Source: Cytospora piceicola
Taxonomy: Eukaryota > Ascomycota > Sordariomycetes > Diaporthales > Cytosporaceae
Direction: 5' to 3'
DNA: 64,000 nucleotides
Assembly: GCA_023375675.1 (NCBI GenBank)
Contig: JALQBC010000002.1
Location: 1,860,001 to 1,924,000, forward strand
The notes under the pieces are model-generated. The model was given only the letters and a program-made list of their open reading frames with translations. It was not told the origin of the DNA and did no database searches. Shown piece after piece: positions 36,454-49,086 of the stretch (its first letter is position 1; every line of letters starts with the position of its first letter). A program made the translations under genes and the position numbers.

Positions 36454-36908
36454 GAGAACGGAGATCCGTACTGCCAGTATAGAGATTCGCACTGCTGCCT
36501 TGTACTGTACATCGAGTAAAGGCCTTTATCGCTGCAGATTAATCTGATTAGCTAGCAACTTAACCACTTTAACTTAATCAGTTTAATTTAACCAGTTTAA
36601 TTTAATTAGTTCAATTTAATCAGTTCAATTTAATCAGTTTAATTCAATCAGTTTAATTCAATAAGTTTAATTTAATCGCTTTAATTAAAATCAATCCCTT
36701 TGATTAATTTAATCAGTCGCTTTAATCAGTCGCTTTAATCAGTCGCTTTAATCAGTCGTTTTAATTAGTCGCTTTAATCAGTTGCTGTCTCTAAGGCAGC
36801 CTTCGTCTAGCTAATTAGATTAATCTGCAGCGACAGGGCTTTCTGATTTAGGTACTATACATCGCAGCAGTGCGAATCTCTATACTAGCAGTGCGAATCT
36901 CCGTTCTC
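36454..36908. mobile_element. Inverted-repeat element 'T1' copy a (455 bp) with 8-bp target duplication
   Basis: The ends are GAGAACGGAGATCCGTACTG and, on the reverse strand, GAGAACGGAGATTCGCACTG, extending about 45 bp with a doubled unit (GAGATTCGCACTGCTGC). The flanks carry the perfect direct repeat TTAAATAA (36,446-36,453; 36,909-36,916). The interior is tandem ~15-bp units around AATCAGTTTAATT, then five ~13-bp units around CGCTTTAATCAGT, followed by a reverse copy of the subterminal GCAGATTAATCTGATTAGCT. It has no coding capacity. CpA and TpG are plentiful here while the host gypsy-1 has almost none, so the insertion is young relative to RIP of the host or too short to be RIPped. Confidence 0.88.
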
Positions 36909-39789
36909 TTAAATAAAGATTAACTAAAAATACTCCGGAAGTATTTAAATAAAAACCTGACGAAAAACTATATATAATAATTAATATCGCCGGTAAAATA
37001 CCGGAATCTGTTTATTTTGAAAAAAAAACAAAAAAGTTAAAACTATACGTCGACTACCGATAGTTTAACGAAATTACTATTTAAAACAGATACCTTTTTT
37101 TTGTCAATAGGAAAACTTGAAAACAGACTATATAAAATAAAACTCTTTATAGCTTTAAACTTAAAAAAAGCCTATAATTTAATTAAAATAAAAAAAAGAA
37201 TAAAATATAAAATAGTATTTAAAATATATTATAAATATTATAAATACTTAGTAATACTATTTAAGCTTATTAATATTCCGGTTATATTTTAAACTATAAT
37301 TAATTATATACTGTAAGAATATTCAAATATTACTATTATTATATACTTTAATAATATCTTTATTTACTTTAAAAACGAAAGTAAATATTAAAAGTATATA
37401 TATTAAGTATTAAAAGTATTATAAAACGTAAAACTATTAATAGAACTAAAAAAGGGTTTTTTTTACGTTAAGAAAGTATATTTTCTCGGATATATTATCT
37501 TATTAAAAGAAATTCGAATATAAAACTTAAAAATTACAGTAGTTAAAGACTAGCCCGAGCTAATAAACTTTAAAAAAGTTAAAGGCTTTTTAAGATTTAT
37601 AAACTTTTACCGATATTTATTAAAGATTATAGTAAATATATAATACCTTTTACTAGTTTTATAAAGAAAAACGTATTATTTAATTAAACTACAGAAATAT
37701 AAAAGGTATTCGATAAACTTAAAGATATAGTTACGTTAAAACTAGTTTTAATAGAAGTAAATCCCCGAAAACTATTCGAAATTAAAACAGACTTTTTAAA
37801 CTTTATCTTTAAAAGATAGCTCGGATAACGAAATAAGAACGGTAAGCTATACTTAATAGTATTCTTTTTAAAGAAACTTAACAGATCCGAACTTCGATAT
37901 TAAATATATAATAAACAATTTATAGTAATTATCGAAATATTTAAAAAATAAGAATTTTATTTAATAAACGTAAAATATTAAGTTAAAGTTTACTTAAACT
38001 ATAAGAACTTAATAACGTTTATAACTATTAAAGTTCTTAATAAATAATAAGTATAATAAGCAGAATTTATATCTTAATTGGATATAAAAATCTATTATTA
38101 TAAAAAAGTAAATAATAAAATTATAAACGTTTAAAATAAACGCTCGGATTATTAATAAGATATAACGTTAAATATATAAAGTATTTTTAAATAAGATAAT
38201 AATAATACTTTTATTTAAAAACTAAAATAGCTAAACGTTATTTTTCAGATTAACGTAAATTTAAAATAAGAAACGAAACTTAAAGAGTTTTAATAGCGAC
38301 TTATACCGGAAGAAAAAGAGGACTTTTAAAAGAAAGATAAAATACTTTTTTAAACAGGTAAACTCTACGTTTTAAAAAACTTATAAAGTAAGCTTATTTA
38401 CCGAATATATAAAGTATTAGCTTATAAATATTAAAGAATTACTTTAATAGTTAAAAGAATCCGATAATACTATAAATTCTTTAAAATACGATAATATATT
38501 ATTATAATAGTATTTAAAGAATATAATATCTATAATAAAAGTAAGATAGTATAATATAAGCTTTACGAAAAGCTAAAAGCTTTATTAGTTATAATAAAAC
38601 TATAAAAGTTAGTAATAATAAACTTTATTATTATACTATTAAAGTTTAAAGAACCTATAACTAAAATATTATACGATAGTATTTTAGTTACTATAAATAG
38701 GCTTACTAAATACGTTTATTTCTTATTTTATTAATAATTTTTAACTATAAAAAAGTTAGTATATATATTTTTACGAAATATTATTAACTAATATAAATTA
38801 TTAAAAGAACTTATTATTAACCGCAATACAAAGTTTACTTTTAATTTTTAATAAAGACTTATAAGTAAGCTAAAAGTAAAATATAAGTTTTTAATAGCTT
38901 TTTACTTATAAATAAATAGATAAACAGAATAGCTTAACTAAATTATTAAAGCTTACTTTAAAAGTTATATTAATTATAAACAGAATAATTAAGTTAATCT
39001 TTTACTGTTAGTATAACTGTTTTATAATAATACGGATATAAATATTATAAAAATATTATTATTTTATATTAACTATAAGTATAACTTTAAAATTTATAAA
39101 GAATTATTATTTAAAAAAGATAATATAAAAGTAATAAAGCGTATAAATAAGATTTATAGATTATATAAATATATTTTAAAAAAACTTTCGTTTATCTATT
39201 AATAAATAACAGAATATTATAATCGAAAATAATTAAAAGTATTACCTTTAAAAAAAGAGATAAAGTTTATTTATTATATAGAAATATTAGAATAAGAATA
39301 TTTAACGAAAAACTTAATTTTAAAAAACTTAAAGTATTTAAAATTATTAAAAAGCTTTTAAATATTAACTATAAACTTTTATTACCTTTAAGAATAAAGA
39401 TATATTTCGTTTTTTATTTTTCTTTACTTAAACTAATATATAAGAATATAAAGCTTAATAAAATAGTCGAACTTAACTATAAAATATAAAAGTATAAAGC
39501 AAAATAAATACTAAATAAATAACAGACTAATAAAAGAATATAATTCTTATTTAAATAAAAAGGCTATAACTAATTAGAGAATACGTAAAAACTAATAAAT
39601 AACTTAAAATATTATAAAGTACTAATTAACTAATATAAAAAGATAACTAACTATAAATTTAAACTAATTAACCTAATAACCTGATTAGTTAAAACAGCTA
39701 GATAACATATTTATAGTACTATAAGTTATAATTAATATAACTAATAGAATAAAAACCTATTAGTTATAAAAAATCGTTACTAGTTATAT

Positions 39790-40087
39790 TAAGGAGCGGC
39801 GGTAAAACCGCCTGCCGAGAAGGCTTTTCGTTAAGAAGGATCGGAATCTTAATAGCTACTTAAGTAGATATACCGTTTAAGCTACTTTAGATCCGATAAA
39901 GTAACGCCCTTCGGGCGTTACTTTATCGTCTCCTTCGCAGCCTTAAGCGGCGAAATATTTATTTGTATACTTACTTACTTAATAATTAAATAACTAAGTT
40001 ATAAACTACTTTACTAACTACTTTACTAGCTAATTTATTAACTAACGTATTAGCTAACTTACTAGCTAACTTATTTACTTACCTACC

Positions 40088-40126
<39 letters not shown>

Positions 40127-40134
40127 CTACTTAG

Positions 40135-40182
<48 letters not shown>

Positions 40183-40391
40183 CTACTTACTTATTTACTT
40201 ATTTAATAGCGAATTTACTTACTAGCTAATTTACTAGCGAACTTACTTACTTACTTACCTACTTACTTACTTACCTACTTAGTTACTAGCTAACTTACTA
40301 ACTAACTTACTAACTAACTTACTAACTACTTTACTTACTTACTTACTTACTTACTTACTAACTAACTTACTTGTTTACTTACCTACTTACC

Positions 40392-40425
<34 letters not shown>

Positions 40426-40962
40426 ATTCGAATCTAAAGGCTTATATAAGCCTTCGGTAAAGAAGAAAGGAGGGAAAGGCTAGGGTTCGGGTTAAGAACC
40501 TTAAGAACTTACAGAATTAGAACTATTAGCTTTAATAGTAAGCCTACCTTAAGGGTTATGATTTAATTAAATATACCGTTTAATAGCCCTTTTTCTTAAG
40601 TTTTAGATTTAAGTAACTGCTTTTTAATTAGATTAAAGCTTAGCCGTATACTTTAGTTCTTCTATATAAGGTCTTATCGTAGGCCTTATCGTAATCGGCC
40701 TTATCGTAAGCCTTAAAATAACTATAAGCTTTCCGGCAGGTATTAAAGGCTTTATAATCTTTAGTTCTTTTAGCTATTCGACAGCTAAAAATACTGTTTT
40801 TAATAGCTAATTATATCTTTTAAACAAATACTATAGCGAATTAGTATAATTATAATTTAAAGCTAATTAGAATTAAACATAGATAGTATAATCTTAAGGG
40901 CAATAATTTCTATATGCTCGCCCGCCTTATAAAACAAACATTAACCTTTTTAACAGAAGGCA
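39790..40962 (+). repeat. gypsy-1 right LTR (copy B)
   Basis: This 1,173-bp direct repeat of copy A starts TAAGGAGCGGCGG and ends AACAGAAGGCA. Its CTTA array (about 39,965-40,425) is shorter than in A. The stem-loop (39,894-39,928) pairs perfectly like that of A, but one G:C pair is A:T. The right end retains CA where the other copies have TA, supporting canonical TG...CA termini. No clear 5-bp target duplication could be matched outside A and B. Confidence 0.85.
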
Positions 40963-41433
40963 CTATCGAATAATACTTTAGTTATTAGTTATTTAGACTT
41001 AAAGTTTATTATTACTAACTTTTATAGTTTTACTATAACTAATAAAGCCTTATAGTTTCGTATTTTAAGGAATTTATAATATTATTAAATTATTTTAATT
41101 ATTAAGGCGATTCTTTAATATTTACTAGTTAGTACTTTTTATATTTAATAAATAAGTTTGTTTTATATATCTTTTATAACGTAAAGTCTATTTATTTAAA
41201 AAAGTATATTATCTTTTTTTAAAGCCTTCTTTTTTACAATATAAGTTATTATTAAGATTCTTTAAGTTTAAGTCTTTATTTTAAATCTACATTACTTTTA
41301 AATATAGCGTTTAGCTATTTTATTTTTAAGCGAAAGTATTATCGTTATTTTATTTAACAATACTTTATATTTTTAATATAACGTTTTACTAATAATTTTA
41401 AAGTTTACTATAAGCGTTTATAACTTTATTATC
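40963..41433. other. RIP-mutated spacer between gypsy-1 and copia
   Basis: About 470 bp of AT-rich DNA almost free of CpA/TpG. No transposon domain or repeat match was recognised. It is probably the flank of an older element that received both neighbours. Confidence 0.3.
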
Positions 41434-41570
41434 TGTAGAACGACTGCCTGATTAGGCAGGCGGTTAGGCTTACTGTTCCGGTAGGGCGGCAGAACTATTA
41501 AGCCGCTTAGCCTATAGATAGGTTACTATACTAGGCTTAGCAATAGCTTTAAACTTAAAGAATAGATATA
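41434..41570 (+). repeat. copia left LTR
   Basis: This is 137 bp, TGTAGAACGACTGCCTGATT to GAATAGATA. It keeps most CpA/TpG sites (GGCAGGCGGTTAGGCTTACTG), whereas the partner LTR at 48,114 has lost them, so the two LTRs were mutated to different degrees. A GCCTGATTAGGCAGGC palindrome lies near the start. Confidence 0.8.
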
Positions 41571-44500
41571 TATAACCTAAACTAAAAGACTATACGATCG
41601 ATTATATCTATATTACCTTATACGTTTACTAATACTAATTAGTAGTTATATAGGTAATTTTTAATAATAAAGTTAAAAAAGGTAGATTTTTCTTATAATT
41701 ATTATACGATAATTAAAGCTTTTTTATAAGCTATTCGTTATATTCTAAGTTACGAAATCTACGTTAAGATTAAAGCTATCTATAGTTATTTAAATATAGC
41801 TAACCTTTAAAAAGTAGTTAATATTAACCGATAAACCCTTATAAGGCCTTTTTAAACTAATTTAATAATAACGTATTTATTTAGAAAACTACTTTATAAT
41901 CTACCGATATATACTATTATATAATACCTTTAAAACTTCTTTATACTATAAACTTTCTTTCTAAACGAAACCGTATACCTATTTTATACTATAAACCTTT
42001 TTTAAAGTAAAACTTATACTTTTTCTCGGCTTATTACTTCTTCTACTGAAAATAACCTTCTCTTATAATCTTTCCTTATAACGATTATAAACCTTCCTTT
42101 TATACCTTTACTTTATAACTTTATAATAAACCTTTTTTACAATAATAACTTTATTTATAACCTTTATAACCTTTATAACCTTCTTTTCCTTTATAACTAT
42201 ACTTATAATTTCTTTCTTTTTCGAAACCTTATAAAACCTTTTTTTAAGAACTTTATTTTATAATAAACCTTGTTTTATAAACCTTTTTAACGTTAATTAT
42301 ATAAGTAAAAAAGCTAGTAAAATTTAAGCTATTATATAGTAATTTTAAACGATTATTACTTATAGATAAATAGTTTAAATATATTAATAGTTAGTCGGAA
42401 AAGTATAGTATAAAAACATTTTTCTTTTTATATACTTTAATTATAATTATTATAATTTTATAATAGTTTTCGATAAAGATAAAGCCGATAGCCTTTATCC
42501 TTTATAAAAATACCTTAATAGCTTAATAAAAGTATTGTAAGTTCTTTAAAACTAATAGATATTTATCGACTTAAAGCTATAAAATACTTTTATAAATAAA
42601 AACATATTTAACGAAGTTAATATAACGACTTTTACCGTGTATATTATTAAAAACCTTTATTAAATAAACGTTATTAGTATATATTTACTAATAGCCTTTT
42701 AAAAAGACTTTAAAAGCTAAAATAAAAATATATTTAAGTTAATTATCTTTACTTAATAATATAAAATAAAGATTTTTTTAAAAGAATAAAGGATTTATAT
42801 AGGATTATATAAAAACTATTTTATTATTTAACTACCGGATATTATCATAATAGAAAAGTTATTAGTATAGCTAAAAACAGAAATAAAAGTAAAATAGTTT
42901 TTTTCCGGTATAAAGGTAAAATAGTAAACGAGATAAGCTATTATCAATAAAGTAAAAAACAGCTAAAGCTTTTTATAAATAGTATTTATAACTTTTTTTT
43001 CTTTTAGCTTAAAAATAATACTAATAATATAATACTATTTATTAAATAAAAAAAAATTATTAATAGTTTTACTTTTTAAAAGAAAATAAAAACGACGATC
43101 GTTATATTATATACTATTACTCTCTCTTTCCTTTAAGCCTTTACTATAATCGAAAATATAGCCGCTGTTATTATTATAAAATATAAAGCTATTAATAGGC
43201 TTTTAAAGCCCGGTGTAACCTATTACGTTATAAAATTAATTTTAGAATTATTTAAGCTTTTCTCTTTTATAGTTATATACGCCGGCCGGTATATTATACT
43301 ATTAACGAAAAGCTATATATCTTTTAGTTTTTAAATACTTTTATAAGCCGTTTTATAACCTTTATAAAACTTTTCCTTTCTATTAAGTATTTAACTGTAT
43401 ACTAAAACTAAAAAAGATTATAACTTCCTTAAAAGCTTAAAATAAGAATAAAAAGTAGACCGGAAAGCTATATAACCTATTAAATAATAAGCTAAAAATC
43501 TTTATAAATCTTTACTACTATAATAATATTTAGCCGGATTAGTTTTATATTATATTTCTTTATACTTTTACCGGAAAAGCCGAAATTTACTATATTTATT
43601 ATATCGGTATAGCGGATAATTTTACTATAACGTATAAAAAGCTAATAACTTACTTTAAAACCGATATAAATTATTAATAATATTATAAAAATTAAACTAG
43701 TATAATGTTTAATAGCCTTTAAAATAATAAAAATAATACCGATAAAAGCCTTTATAAAGTCTTACGCTTTATATTAAATAAGCTTTAACTTTATTAATAT
43801 ACCTTTAGCCTTTATTATATTAGTAATAAGATTTTAAAAATAATAGGTTTTTTTTTAAATATACGAAAAAGTAGCTAAGTTTAAGTATACTTTTTATATA
43901 CCTACTACTTTTTATAAAAAGCTTTTTTAAAACTTTCGCTTATCTTTTAAGTTATCTTTTAAGTAAAGAATAGTACTAACGGCTACTTTATTTAAAAATA
44001 ATCTAATAATAAAGCTTATTACCTTAACTATTAATATAATAATAACCGTTAATAAAAAGGTTTCGGCTTTTAAAAAAGCAGTTCCGGTTTTTATTAAAAT
44101 ACTTTTTATAATAACCGTTAAAATAATAAACGCCGGTAACTATATAAAAAGAAAAAGTATTTTATTTATAGCTAGAAAAGCTATTAATTTATAAAATATA
44201 CTTTAAAAAAAAGATAACGTTTTCGAAACTAATACTTAATATAATATAAATATTATAGTAAACCGGTTATAGAAAAAGGCTTTATAGCCTTTTTAGCTAA
44301 TTATAAAGGCTATAAAGCCGTTTATAGTATTAATAGCCTAGTCGAATAAAATAATAATAATAATAGTAAAGTTAACGTTTTCGAAAATAAAAAAGCTATA
44401 TACTAGCTAATAAATATAGCTTTTCTTTATATTATTTTTAATAATAATAATAGTAAAGTTAAATATAAAAATATTATTATTTTAGCTTTATAGTTTACTT

Positions 44501-47500
44501 TTTAAAGATATTATTAAAAGTTAAAATTCTAAAGTATTATCTTTAATACTAAAGCAGTAGAGTTTTTAAATACAAGCTATAACTAATACTTTATCTTTTA
44601 ATATAAAAATCTTTCGGTAAAAATAAACAAAACTAAAGCCGGTAAAGCTATTATTAAATTTAGCCGAAAAGTATAGCTAGCTTTTTTCGGTATTATCGAC
44701 GTTAGCTTATTTATTAAAGCTATAACTTTTTATATTATTAATATACTTATACCGTTCTTTTTATATATTTAAAATATAAATAAATTAGGTATTTTCTTTC
44801 GAAATACTATAGATAAGTTAGTAAAAGTTAATAAATAAAGTAAAAAGATAGCTATTTTTATTATCCGGAAGTAAGGCTATTTATAGTTCTTTTTTTTAAA
44901 ACGAAATACCGGCGTTTTTTTTATAAAAAAAGAGCTACGTTATCTTTATTATCGCTTCGAATATCTAACCGTTAATTAGCTATCCCGGCTATTAACGAAT
45001 ACCGGTTATAAAGTTAACGTTATAGTTTTTAAAATTATTATAAAGTTTTATTATTATTATTATTAAATAAAGAGCTTTACCTTTTAATAATTTAAATTTA
45101 CTTTAAAAAACGATTATAATTTTAATTATAAGCTTATTATCGACGTTATATACTTACTTCGAAAACTAATACTTTACGTTATAAATTTATCGACGTTCTT
45201 TTAAGCTATACGTTTTTTAACCTTATTATCCGCTAAAGATATATAAAATACCTTCTAGATAATATTAATAGATATATATCTCAGACTTTTTAATTAGCTA
45301 GTTTATAATACCGGTATTAACTTTATATTAATAGAATTTTAAAACGAAGCTAAAATTATAAAGATTATATATAAACAGATACTTATAAAAGCTTACTAAT
45401 CTATCGGAAAAATTAAAAAATATTATAGCTTTTTATATTATACTTTCGAGATTTTATATATCGAGCTTTTAACTATTTTTAATAATAATACTATTTTATA
45501 AATAGCTATAAAAGCCGTTAATAATATAACGAAACTAAACAGATTAGTATTTATATTACTTATCTTTAACGCTTTTTTTTTAAAATAAACTTTAATTCGT
45601 TTTTATCGCTATCGATACTATAACGTATAAAAATAATCGTAAAAGCTATAAAAATACTATAAAAGCTTTTTATAGAATAATAAGTTAGTAAAGCTATCGT
45701 TATACGAAATAGCTTAAATATAAACGACTAAATAGCTTTATCCTTTTAAAATAAAGTATATATATAGTAAGAAAAAGAAGACTAATAAAGCTTATATAAG
45801 CTGCTTATTATCGATAAGTAAGATTCTATATTAAACTTTTTTAATAAACCTATTAAATTTCGATTTATATTAGTTCGCTTATATCTTTATAATAATTTTA
45901 AAAATATAACTTTTAAAGTATCTTTTTCGTTTAATTTGATATAAACCTTTAAAGTGTCTTTTTTACTTATTCCGGTATAAACCTTTAAAGTATCTCCTTC
46001 GCTCGGTCCGGTATTAACCTTTAAAATATCCCTTTCGCTTAATCCGGCGTAAACCTTTAAAATATTTCTTTTACTTAGTCTAACGTAAACCGAGCTATAG
46101 CTATTAGTCGTTTCGACGTAAACCGAACTATAAAGGTTATAAAAATATAGCCGGCCTTTTAAGTTTATAAATAAGTTTAAACTAGCTACTTTAGCTACTT
46201 TAACTACCTCGGCTACCGTTATCTTCTTTACTTAAAAAAAGAAAGATAACTATAAGTTAGCTTTAAAGCTACGTTATAATAGCGTTATTATTAGCCTTAA
46301 TAAGCTTTTCGAAAGGTTTAATATAAAAGAGATTATAAACCTTATCGGTTATAATATTTTCTGTTTTAAACTATTTAATAAAAAAGTTTATAACTTATAT
46401 CGTTTATTTAAAATATAAATAGTTTATAAAGTTAAAAGTAAAACTAAAAAGCTATATAAATAGTTATATTTTATTATTTAAAAGTATAATAACGCCGGTA
46501 AAAAGAATATTCTTATTTAATCGTTAACGATTTAAAAGGTTAGCTAACGTATTATCGTTACCTTTACCTTATCTTTACTTTAAATAAGTATAATTATAAA
46601 GCTTTATAACGTTACGTAAGCTTACTTTTAATTAAAATTAAAGTTAATATTAATAATTCTAATTATATTACTAAACAAACTTAAGCTTTAATACCTTTTA
46701 AATACTATTATATAGCTTATAAAGGCTTTTTATAGTATTGCCGAAGTAAGTATATATTAATAAACGATATATTATAAGTATTATTATATAAAACTTAATA
46801 TAAATATATCTAAATATATCTATATATAACTTTTATCTTTTTATTATAGTTAATAGTAAAAACTCTTTTAATATTATCGGTATATAAATCGACGATACCT
46901 TTATACTTAAAACCCCGGCTTTTTCGGTAATAGATAAAAAGAAAATCTAAAAAATAGAAATTAAATATAAGCTTAAAATAAAGCTTTCGTTAAATACTCC
47001 CTTCGATTTTAATAGTATTAAAATAACGATATATAATAATAAATCTATTAAAGTTAAATAAAAAAGATAAAACGTTAAAATCGAAAAGGTTAATTTAAAA
47101 ACGTTTAACTATATTTAAAAGTATTTCGAGTAATATATTTATAAAGTATATTTAATATCGATTTACTAACCGAAAGCCGCTTTCAATTTTTTTATTATAG
47201 TTTAAATTTAAAACGTAAATATAAAAGATTATAAGCTATTGAATTAACGTTTTAAATAGTAAATAAAAAACGTTAAAAAGGGTTTATAATCTATCGCTTT
47301 AAATTTAACAAAGGTTAAATTAACCGTTTTTATCGATAGTTCTTTTATAAATAACTAAGATGTTAGTTTTTAAATCGGCTTTATAATCGTTTTTATCGAT
47401 AAAGAAAAGAATAACGATAGTATATAGTATAAAATATAAGGTAACGTTTTATACTAATCCTTTATAAAATATAAACGTATTATATAAAGCGTTTTAGTAT

Positions 47501-48113
47501 TAAAAATCTATAATATAACTAATAGCTTCGATTTCGGTATTATTATTTTATTTATTTTAAAAATAATTATCGATTAACTAAACCTTTTAATAATTCTTTT
47601 TACGATTTATATAAACTTATATTCGTTATATAAATAGTTAGTTAAACTAAGTATAATAAAAAAAAAAGCGATTAATAATCGATATTATATTATTACGTTA
47701 GTCGTATAAAAGATAAGAAATTTATGAAATTTAATAGATAAACAGTAACGATAATCTAACTAATATAATAATAAAGATATTATTAAATAAGGCTTTAATA
47801 CGCTTAATCGATTTAAACGAATTAACAATTAAGGTAAAAAGATATATAAACTACGTTTAATCGACGGTATAGCCGGTATAGTAAACTAAGGTTATCGGCC
47901 TATAATACTATAAGTATTATATCTTATAGTTAGTCCGACAGTAGACTAAATAAAAGCGATGATTAAAAAAACGTCGATTTTTTATAAAAGTATTATAAAC
48001 GATTAAAAAAAGCTTATATATATATAAGGTTATAAAAGCTTATATATATAAAGCTATAAGTAGTATAAGTAAATCGATAATATAAAGTTATTATAAAATA
48101 AAAAAGCTATTAG

Positions 48114-48250
48114 TATAAAATAACTACCTAATTAAGTAAGTAGTTAAGCTTACCGCTTTAATAAGATAGTAGAACTGTTAAGCCGTTTAGCTTATAGATA
48201 GGTTACTATACTAAGCTTAACAATAGCTTTAAACCTAAAGAATAGATATA
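48114..48250 (+). repeat. copia right LTR
   Basis: This is the direct repeat of 41,434-41,570, with TG changed to TA at its start and many further transitions. It ends GAATAGATA at 48,250. A gypsy-1-family solo LTR begins 2 bp beyond, so any target duplication of the copia element is displaced or lost. Confidence 0.75.
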
Positions 48251-48251
48251 T

Positions 48252-48482
48252 TAAAGAACGGCGGTAAGACCGCCTACCGAGAAGGCGTTCCGTTAAAAAG
48301 GATCGGAAACTTAATAGCTACTTAGTTAGATAGTTAAATACGCCGCTTAAGCTACTCTAGATCCGATAAAGTAACGCCCTTCGAACGTTACTCTATCGTC
48401 TCCTTTACAGCCTTAAGCAGCGAAATATTTATTTATTTACTTTATAACTAACTAATTTATTAGCTAATTTATATATTTACTC

Positions 48483-48519
<37 letters not shown>

Positions 48520-49086
48520 TTAACTTAATTCGAATCTAAAGGCTTATATAAGCCTTCGGTAAAGAAAAAGGAAGGGAAAGGCTAAGGTTCGGGTTAAGAA
48601 CTTAAGAAACCTAAGAAACCTAAGGAATTAGAACTATTAGCTTTAATAGTAAGCCTACCTTAAGGGCTACGATTTAATTAAATATACCTTTTAATAGCCC
48701 TTTTTCTACAGATTCAGATTTAAGTAAGTACGTCTTAATCGGATTAAAACTCGAGCGTGTATCTTAGTTCGAACTTAAGGTCTACAGTGAAAAGCCTTAT
48801 CGTAGGCCTTATCGTAATCGGTTTTATCGTAAGCCTTAAAACGACTATAAGTCTTCCGGCACGTATTAAAAGCCTTATAATTACTAGTGTATTTAGTTAC
48901 AGAACGACTAGAATTGCTGCTTTTAATAGCTAATCAGAATCTTTAGACGGGTGCTATAGCGAATTATTATTATTATAATTTAAAGCTAATCAGCATTAAA
49001 AACAGGTAGTATAGATTTTAAAGGTAATAATTTCTGTATGCTCGCCTGCCTTATAAAACAACTATCAATCTTCTTAGCGGGAGGTA
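48252..49086 (+). repeat. Solo LTR of gypsy-1 family (copy C)
   Basis: This 835-bp copy starts TAAAGAACGGCGGTAAGACC and ends GCGGGAGGTA. It has all landmarks of copies A and B (GC-rich start, stem-loop, AAGGCTTATATAAGCC palindrome, 3' half) but only a very short CTTA run (48,481-48,525). No internal gypsy sequence is on either side, so it is a solo LTR. Its stem-loop has unpaired changes (ACGCCC...GAACGTTAC), unlike A and B. Confidence 0.82.

Larger units (their letters stand above)
31693..40962 (+). mobile_element. gypsy-1: full-length RIP-destroyed chromovirus (Ty3/gypsy)
   Basis: This complete element lies between direct long LTRs (31,693-33,054 and 39,790-40,962) and reads left to right. 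Gag lies at about 33,280-34,050, with a zinc knuckle reduced to KYFNYNKKRYFI at about 33,970-34,015 (Cys codons now Tyr). Reverse transcriptase spans about 36,960-37,520: ALNLKKAYNLIKIKK at 37,157 (LDLKDAY in the family) and IYFNNIFIYF at 37,340 (YLDDILIYS in the family, both Asp now Asn). RNase H starts at about 37,740. Integrase is about 38,690-38,960 with RLTKYVYF, INRNTKFTF and remains of the TDGQTERLN box. A C-terminal chromodomain lies at about 39,480-39,640 (FLFK.KGYN..ENT), which places it among chromoviruses that target heterochromatin. A 455-bp inverted-repeat element sits at 36,454-36,908 between protease and RT. It cannot encode a working protein. Confidence 0.9.
41434..48250 (+). 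mobile_element. Ty1/copia retrotransposon, RIP-destroyed, full length
   Basis: The element is bounded by 137-bp direct repeats, 41,434-41,570 and 48,114-48,250. The left copy starts TGTAGAACGACTGCCTGATT and ends AAAGAATAGATA. The right copy is the same with G-to-A/C-to-T changes (TG to TA at its start). It reads left to right. The best-preserved part is the RT/RNase H end: GI.IDDTFIL at 46,880-46,908, TPFDFNSIKITI near 47,000, PKAAFNFF near 47,170, and FIDSSFINN.DVSF.IGFIIV from about 47,323. The last segment corresponds to the copia RNase H block found in many fungal copia elements. The 5' half (gag, integrase) is too mutated for me to place domains by eye. Stops come mostly as TAA/TAG at former CAA, CAG and TGG codons. 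The total of 6.8 kb is longer than many copia elements, so an unseen insertion is possible. Confidence 0.8.

Noticed and set aside
37101..37292. 63-codon plus frame starting MSIGKLENR
   Set aside because: It is a surviving open stretch of the dead gypsy-1 reverse transcriptase, not an independent gene.
21359..49086. Nuclear copy of mitochondrial DNA (very AT-rich)
   Set aside because: AT richness comes with CpA/TpG loss and CpG retention, and retrotransposon domains are readable; no mitochondrial gene seen.
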